A DNA stretch of 16,893 bases from Collinsella aerofaciens (lineage in GTDB: Bacteria > Actinomycetota > Coriobacteriia > Coriobacteriales > Coriobacteriaceae): contig RPYR01000131.1 of the NCBI GenBank assembly GCA_008671285.1, positions 1 through 16,893 of the forward strand. Reading direction: 5' to 3'. A program made the position numbers and the translations under genes. The notes beneath the pieces were generated by a model. That model saw only the letters and a list, made by a program, of their open reading frames with translations. It did no database searches and was not told where the DNA came from. Positions within the stretch are counted from its first letter, which is position 1. Each line of letters opens with the position of its first letter. Of this stretch, positions 12,425-16,893 are shown piece after piece.

Positions 12425-13342
12425 CTATTTTCCGAGCGGGGAGAATTCGTCGACGATGAGGTCGAGGCATTGCGGAAGCGCGCGGGCTCCAAAGACGCCC
12501 GAATTGCTGGAGATAATCTCGCCATCGAAGTGTATGCCCCGTGACGGTGTGCAGGTGATCTTGGCTTCCTTGGTCTGGATGATCTTGAACTGCGGGCGGC
12601 CGAGTACCTTGCCGGCGGGGTCGAGTGCGGCGGTGATCACAGTCGGTAGAAGCTGCACAGTTTTTACGGGTTCGATGACCGCAATGTCGACCATGCCATC
12701 GTTCATACGGCAGTCGGGGAACAGGTTGATGTCGTTTTGGATGACCGAGGTGTTGCCGGCCATGCAGCAGATGCCGTCGAGCTCCTCGACAATGCCGTCA
12801 TGCTCAATCGTAAAGTGCGCCACCGTGGGATTGGGCGTGGCGAGCGCGGAGAGGAAGTAGGCGATCTCGCCGATGTCGTTTTTGGTGGGGGCGGCCTTCA
12901 TCATGATCTCGGCGTCGAAGCCCGAGCCGGCGATGATGATGAAGCCGTGGCGCTTCTCGTTGCCGTTTTCGTCGAGCCAAAAGAGCTCGCCCATGTCCAC
13001 TTTGACCGTGCGACCGGCGCGGCAAGCCTTGGCAAGCGCCGCCGCCTCGGGGGCATTACCGATGTTGTTGAAGAACAGGCAGGCCGTACCGGAGGGGAAG
13101 ACGAGCGTGGGGACACCGCATCCGCGCATCTGGTCGAGCACGTTGGAGACGGTGCCGTCGCCGCCCGAGACCACCACGCGATCGAATTCGCGCACGTCTG
13201 CCACGGCGTCCTCGGGCTCCATGCCATCGCCGATAAAGCGCATCACGACCTCGTCGCCGCCCTGCGCGAGGGCGTGCGTAAATGCGTAGATTTCATCTGA
13301 GCTGGGGCCCGATGCCGGGTTGTGGATGATAAGGCAGCGCAT
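12425..13342 (-). CDS. diacylglycerol kinase family lipid kinase
   Basis: A 305-aa protein of the DagK catalytic family (YegS/DgkB/BmrU type), which phosphorylates diacylglycerol or related lipids with ATP at the inner membrane face. N-terminal MRCLIIHNPASG is the family's first strand and nucleotide loop. VVVSGGDGTVSNVL contains the GGDGT signature (60-64). FPSGTACLFFNNIG (82-95) is the second conserved block, where the usual GGTANDFAR has SGTACLFFN, so Asn is replaced by Cys. The C-terminal half (GIHFDGEII) matches the beta-sandwich domain with the conserved DGE. The start at ATG 13342 has only a weak GGGA site. The gene is divergent from RNase D and forms an operon with the small membrane peptide. 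The lipid substrate cannot be fixed from the sequence. Confidence 0.9.
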   Translation of the reverse strand: MRCLIIHNPASGPSSDEIYAFTHALAQGGDEVVMRFIGDGMEPEDAVADVREFDRVVVSGGDGTVSNVLDQMRGCGVPTLVFPSGTACLFFNNIGNAPEAAALAKACRAGRTVKVDMGELFWLDENGNEKRHGFIIIAGSGFDAEIMMKAAPTKNDIGEIAYFLSALATPNPTVAHFTIEHDGIVEELDGICCMAGNTSVIQNDINLFPDCRMNDGMVDIAVIEPVKTVQLLPTVITAALDPAGKVLGRPQFKIIQTKEAKITCTPSRGIHFDGEIISSNSGVFGARALPQCLDLIVDEFSPLGK

Positions 13343-13349
13343 ACTTACG

Positions 13350-13378
13350 TTCCCGTTCTGTGACTAACCGAGTATAGT
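13350..13378 (+). promoter_or_regulatory. candidate promoter of the RNase D gene
   Basis: TTCCCG (13350-13355) and TATAGT (13373-13378) are spaced by 17 bp in the 98-bp gap between the divergent lipid kinase and RNase D genes. The -10 is good, the -35 partial. Confidence 0.45.
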
Positions 13379-13440
13379 TGTAAGGCAATGCCGATATCCT
13401 ACCCGTGTTTTTCGGGCCTAACCTTATTCGATGGGTTGAT

Positions 13441-14574
13441 ATGTACATTTCCACACATCAGGCTCTACTCGACTTTTGCCAGCGCGCCCGTAAGTTCGAC
13501 GCGATTGCCGTCGATACCGAGTTTTTGCGCGAGCGCACGTTCCATCCGCGTCTGTGCTTGGTTCAGATTGCCACCCCTGCCGAGAGCGTCGCGGTCGATC
13601 CCCTGGTAATCGACGACCTCTCGCCGCTGGCCGAGCTTATGGCCGACGAGAGCGTGACCAAGGTCTTCCACGCCTGCTCGCAGGATATGGAGGTCATGCT
13701 CCATACCGTGGGCGTGCTGCCACGACCGATTTTCGATACGCAGGTCGCCGCCGCTTTTTTGGGCGAGCGCCAGCAGATTTCCTACGGCGCGCTCGTGCAG
13801 ACGTTTTGCGGCGTCTCGCTGCCCAAGACCGAGTCGCTGACCGACTGGTCGCGTCGCCCGCTGACCGATAAGCAGATTGAGTACGCGATCGATGACGTCA
13901 AATACCTGATCGTCGCCTATACCGAGATGATGAGCCGCCTGCGCGAGCTGGGCCGCGTGGACTGGGTGCTCGACGAGTTGCGTCCTCTGGCCGACGAGTC
14001 GCACTACCGTGCCGATCGCCATGAGGCATTTCGCAAGGTCAAGCGCATCAACTCGTGTAGCCGTCACCAGTTGGGCATCGCGCGCGAGCTCGCCGCTTGG
14101 CGCGAGGACCGCGCCGAGCGCCGTAACATCCCGCGCAAGTGGGTCATGTCCGACGACACGCTGCTTGCGCTCGTTAAGCGCAATCCCGTACGCGTTGAGG
14201 AGTTCCGTAGCATTCGCGGTACCGATCAGTTGGGGGAGCGCGACGTGGACGGTGCGCTCATGGCCATCAAGCGCGGCGCGAGCTGCCCGCACGATCGCCT
14301 GCCGCTCTTGGTGCGCGGGCATCGCCAGATCTCTCCGGAGTTGGAGAGCGTGACGGACCTGATGTATGCGCTCATTCGCCTGGTTGCCGAGCGCTCGGGC
14401 GTGGCGACCTCGGTCATTGCCTCGCGCGATGACCTGGCTGACTATATTGAGCATCCCGAGCAGAGCCCCTTGCGCGAAGGCTGGCGCTTTGAGCTTGTGG
14501 GCTCGCGCCTGGACGATCTGCTTTCCGGCAATATGGGGTTGACGGTGAAGGACGGAAAAATCGAATTGCTGTAA
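13441..14574 (+). CDS. rnd: ribonuclease D
   Basis: A 377-aa 3'-5' exoribonuclease acting in tRNA 3' maturation and RNA turnover. The start is put at ATG 13441 because MYISTHQALLDFC aligns with the usual RNase D N terminus and the length then matches the E. coli enzyme (375 aa); the upstream extension to GTG 13405 is unlikely. The DEDD-y active site is complete: D25 and E27 in AVDTEFLRERTFHPRLCLVQ, D82 in HACSQDMEVM, Y148 and D152 in YAIDDVKYL. An HRDC RNA-binding domain follows (AAWREDRAERRNIPRKWVMS, with LLALVKRNPVRVEEFRSIRG). The ribosome site is weak. It leads a plus-strand run with the zinc peptidase gene 64 bp downstream. Confidence 0.95.
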   Translation: MYISTHQALLDFCQRARKFDAIAVDTEFLRERTFHPRLCLVQIATPAESVAVDPLVIDDLSPLAELMADESVTKVFHACSQDMEVMLHTVGVLPRPIFDTQVAAAFLGERQQISYGALVQTFCGVSLPKTESLTDWSRRPLTDKQIEYAIDDVKYLIVAYTEMMSRLRELGRVDWVLDELRPLADESHYRADRHEAFRKVKRINSCSRHQLGIARELAAWREDRAERRNIPRKWVMSDDTLLALVKRNPVRVEEFRSIRGTDQLGERDVDGALMAIKRGASCPHDRLPLLVRGHRQISPELESVTDLMYALIRLVAERSGVATSVIASRDDLADYIEHPEQSPLREGWRFELVGSRLDDLLSGNMGLTVKDGKIELL

Positions 14575-14638
14575 GGAAGCCTAGCCGTTTGAGTGGGTAA
14601 AATGCCTTCAACGTGTAACTCGATTCGGAGGAATTCGC

Positions 14639-15343
14639 ATGCCCTATTACTATGGATACGGCTTTGGCATTGACCCGCTGTACCTGCTGGTTGTTCTTGT
14701 CTGCACGGTGCTTGGCCTTGCCGCACAGAACTATATCAACTCGACATATAAAACCTGGTCCAAGGTTCGCTCGGACGGCGACACGGGCGCCACGGTCGCT
14801 CGCCGCATGCTCGACGCCAGCGGCTGCAACGCCGTGGGTATCAAGGGCGTCGCTGGTGAGCTCACCGATCATTACAACCCGCAGGACAACAACCTGTATC
14901 TGTCGGATGCCAACCGTTCAGGCGGGTCGGTCGCAAGCGTTGCCGTCGCCTGCCACGAGGCGGGCCATGCCGCCCAGCGTCAAAGTGGTTATGCCATGAT
15001 GAAGGTACGCACAGCCCTCGTGCCGGTCGTCAACTTTACCCAGAACACTTGGACCATCGTGTTGCTCATGGGTCTGTTTATGAACATCGCGGGACTCACG
15101 ACCCTCGCGCTGATCTTCTTCTCGTTTAGTGTGTTGTTCCAGTTGGTTACGCTGCCGGTCGAGATTGATGCCAGCCGCCGCGCCGTGGCGTATATCGAGC
15201 AGTCGGGTATGAGCTCCAAGCAGGTCAACGGTGCCAAGAAGGTCCTGACGGCAGCCGCGCTTACCTATGTTGCCGCAGCGCTCACTTCGATCATTCAGCT
15301 GCTCTATCTTATGGCTCGCTACAACAGAAACTCCAACCGATAA
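14639..15343 (+). CDS. YugP-like membrane zinc metallopeptidase
   Basis: A 234-aa protein, ATG 14639, with GGAGG 7 nt upstream. It is a neutral zinc metallopeptidase of the YugP family, mostly of unknown substrate. Features: an N-terminal membrane helix (PLYLLVVLVCTVLGLAA, 13-29), a soluble stretch with NNLYLSDANRSGGSVASVAV, the zinc motif HEAGH (106-110), two to three more helices (about 137-172 and 201-226), and VEIDASRRAVAYIEQSG, where E175 is the likely third ligand. Length and layout match the family. The active site is presumably at the membrane interface. The regulation is not visible, and it may be transcribed with rnd. Confidence 0.92.
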   Translation: MPYYYGYGFGIDPLYLLVVLVCTVLGLAAQNYINSTYKTWSKVRSDGDTGATVARRMLDASGCNAVGIKGVAGELTDHYNPQDNNLYLSDANRSGGSVASVAVACHEAGHAAQRQSGYAMMKVRTALVPVVNFTQNTWTIVLLMGLFMNIAGLTTLALIFFSFSVLFQLVTLPVEIDASRRAVAYIEQSGMSSKQVNGAKKVLTAAALTYVAAALTSIIQLLYLMARYNRNSNR

Positions 15344-15458
15344 CAAATTGGCTTGACAGGCGCCGCGGAGATTTGTGTCCCCGCGGTGCTGTACTATGTG
15401 TTGGACTTGAATTTGCGCAGGGCCGGAGCCCATGTGCACGATGACGAAAGGAGGCTGC
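15344..15458 (+). other. gap before xseA with GC-rich hairpin
   Basis: CGCCGCGG (15361-15368) and CCGCGGTG (15381-15388) form an 8-bp stem with one wobble, without a T run. A perfect TTGACA (15353-15358) has no -10 at proper distance; TACTAT (15392-15397) is 33 bp away. This region probably separates or partly terminates the peptidase transcript and may hold the xseA promoter. Confidence 0.35.
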
Positions 15459-16893
15459 GTGGCAGGTTGGAATCTGACCGGCAATGCCGTTTCCGCCGAG
15501 TTCGACGGTTCGGATGAGCAGGAGCGCAAGGAGCTCAGCGTGAGTCAGGCGGTAGAGATCGCTGCCGGTGCGCTCGATGCCATTCCGCAGCTGAGCGTCC
15601 TGGGCGAGGTCACGGGCTTCCGTGGTCCCAATGCCCGAAGCGGCCACTGCTACTTCCAAATCAAGGACGACTCGGCGGCCGTCGACTGCATCATCTGGAA
15701 GGGCGCCTATCTCAAGCGCACGTTCGATCTGCGCGACGGCATGCAGGTGAGCTTTAAGGGCAGCTTCAATCTCTATAAGGCCACGGGCCGCATGAGCTTT
15801 GTCGCTCGCTCGTTCTCGCTGGCGGGGGAGGGCCTGCTGCGTCAACAAGTGGCGCAACTGGCCGAAAAGCTACGCCGCGAGGGGCTGATGGACGAAGCGC
15901 GCAAACGTCGCATTCCGGTGTTCTGCTCACGCGTGGCGGTCGTTACCTCGCTTTCGGGTGCCGTAATCGACGACGTCAAGCGCACATTGCGTCGTCGCAA
16001 CCCGCTCGTCGAGCTCGTTTGCGTGGGCGCCAGGGTTCAAGGCGAGGGTGCGCCGGCCGAGCTTATCGAGGGCCTGCGCCGTGCCGCCGCCGTCACGCCG
16101 GCGCCCGACTGCATCTTGCTGGTGCGCGGCGGCGGCTCCTTTGAGGACCTCATGACCTTTAATGACGAGGAGCTTGCCCGCGCGGTGGCGGCTTGTCCCG
16201 TGCCCGTGGTGACCGGCATTGGCCATGAGCCCGATACCTCGATTTGCGACATGGTGAGCGACCGCCGCGCCTCCACGCCCACGGCGGCGGCCGAATCGGT
16301 GGCGCCGGCTATGACGGAGTTGGCCGATGTGCTCGAGGCACGCCATCAGCGTCTTGGCGCCGCGATGGCATCGATGATTGGGTCGAATCAGGTCGACCTG
16401 GAGATGCTCGATCAGCGTGGGCGCCGCGCTTGGAATACCTATACGGCCCGGCTGGGCGATGCACTCGATGCAGCCGCCTGCCGCCCTTGCCTCAACGACC
16501 CCACATTTATGGTCGAGCGTCGCGAATCGGAGCTTGCGCTGACTGCCGATCGCCTGTCGGGCGCCATAGTACGCTCGGTCGGGACATTCCGCTCCAACTT
16601 TGAGCGCCTGCCCGAGCGTCTGGTTGCAAGCACCTCGGGGCTCGATGGCAAGCGCCATGCGCTCACGCTTGCGAGTTCCCGTCTGGAGCATCAAGGGCGC
16701 ACGATGCTCAGCAAACCCGCGTCCGACCTGGGCCGTGCGGCAGCCTCACTCGATGCCCTGTCGCCGCTCAAGGTGCTTGCCCGTGGCTATTCCATCGCGT
16801 ACAGCGATGATGGGGTGGCTACGAGCGCCAAGACCTTTAAGCCCGGCGACGCCATACGCGTGCGCATGGCAGACGGCAACGTGGCGGCAACGG
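15459..16893 (+). CDS. xseA: exodeoxyribonuclease VII large subunit, 3' end missing
   Basis: The first 478 codons of the large subunit of exonuclease VII, which with XseB degrades single-stranded DNA. The window ends inside the C terminus (RVRMADGNVAAT), only a few to some tens of residues short. An OB-fold N-terminal domain (LSVSQAVEIAAGALDAIPQL, with GFRGPNARSGHCYFQIKD) is followed by the catalytic domain with VAVVTSLSGAVIDDVKRTL, LLVRGGGSFEDLMTFNDEEL, and VVTGIGHEPDTSICDMVSDR then RASTPTAAAE. A long helical region comes after. I start at GTG 15459 because AAAGGAGG ends 4 nt before it; ATG 15432 and ATG 15441 are in frame upstream with poorer sites. Gene order suggests xseB follows outside the window. 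Confidence 0.96.
   Translation, partial: MAGWNLTGNAVSAEFDGSDEQERKELSVSQAVEIAAGALDAIPQLSVLGEVTGFRGPNARSGHCYFQIKDDSAAVDCIIWKGAYLKRTFDLRDGMQVSFKGSFNLYKATGRMSFVARSFSLAGEGLLRQQVAQLAEKLRREGLMDEARKRRIPVFCSRVAVVTSLSGAVIDDVKRTLRRRNPLVELVCVGARVQGEGAPAELIEGLRRAAAVTPAPDCILLVRGGGSFEDLMTFNDEELARAVAACPVPVVTGIGHEPDTSICDMVSDRRASTPTAAAESVAPAMTELADVLEARHQRLGAAMASMIGSNQVDLEMLDQRGRRAWNTYTARLGDALDAAACRPCLNDPTFMVERRESELALTADRLSGAIVRSVGTFRSNFERLPERLVASTSGLDGKRHALTLASSRLEHQGRTMLSKPASDLGRAAASLDALSPLKVLARGYSIAYSDDGVATSAKTFKPGDAIRVRMADGNVAAT

Noticed and set aside
13465..14454. 329-codon minus-strand frame opposite rnd
   Set aside because: RNase D with all active-site residues lies on the other strand; this one has no recognisable features.
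15353..15397. Perfect TTGACA as the -35 of an xseA promoter
   Set aside because: No -10 is found at 15-19 bp; the nearest TACTAT is 33 bp away.
15927..16694. 255-codon minus-strand frame opposite xseA
   Set aside because: XseA motifs run uninterrupted on the plus strand across the same bases.

Overview
The window looks like ordinary chromosome from a high-GC, gut-type actinobacterium. It most resembles Coriobacteriia (Collinsella or a close relative). This is an inference from protein styles (PcsB-like coiled coil, LPXTG-anchored C69 peptidase, group I ECF cassette, XRE-like regulator beside a kinase) and from high-GC codon use. I see no rRNA, tRNA, CRISPR array, transposase or phage gene.

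Layout. (1) 2-1872, plus: the 3' end of an XRE-like regulator, then a Ser/Thr protein kinase with three C-terminal membrane helices. A perfect 10-bp bidirectional terminator separates it from the next, convergent block. (2) 1910-3910, minus: a secreted PcsB-type coiled-coil protein with a lysozyme-like C-terminal domain, and a MOSC-domain protein. Between them is an intergenic region with two 15-bp palindromes. (3) 4145-6232, plus: an ATP-grasp carboxylate-amine ligase followed by an aspartate/glutamate racemase, a pair that suggests D-aspartate (or a related D-amino acid) being made and ligated, perhaps into peptidoglycan. (4) 6358-9954, minus: a complete group I ECF transporter operon with an S component, a double ATPase and a T component. 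Upstream of the S gene I find a 22-codon leader peptide with tandem Trp codons and a good Shine-Dalgarno site, followed by an intrinsic terminator. This is a transcription-attenuation architecture and points to tryptophan as substrate. A long nested hairpin and a REP-like palindrome lie between the S and ATPase genes. (5) 10034-12016, minus: a secreted, LPTTG-anchored C69 dipeptidase. (6) 12323-13342, minus: a diacylglycerol-kinase-family lipid kinase and, 9 bp after its stop, a 30-codon membrane peptide with its own AGGAGG site, closed by a terminator. (7) 13441-16893, plus: RNase D, a YugP-like membrane zinc peptidase, and the exonuclease VII large subunit XseA, which runs off the right edge.

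The most notable system is the tryptophan-leader-controlled ECF transporter. The leader, terminator, possible antiterminator and a 21-bp inverted repeat bracketing the terminator are all visible. The coupling ATPase also shows an asymmetric pair of nucleotide sites. Other points of interest are the ligase/racemase pair, the untracked 30-aa membrane peptide and several palindromic operators with no known regulator.
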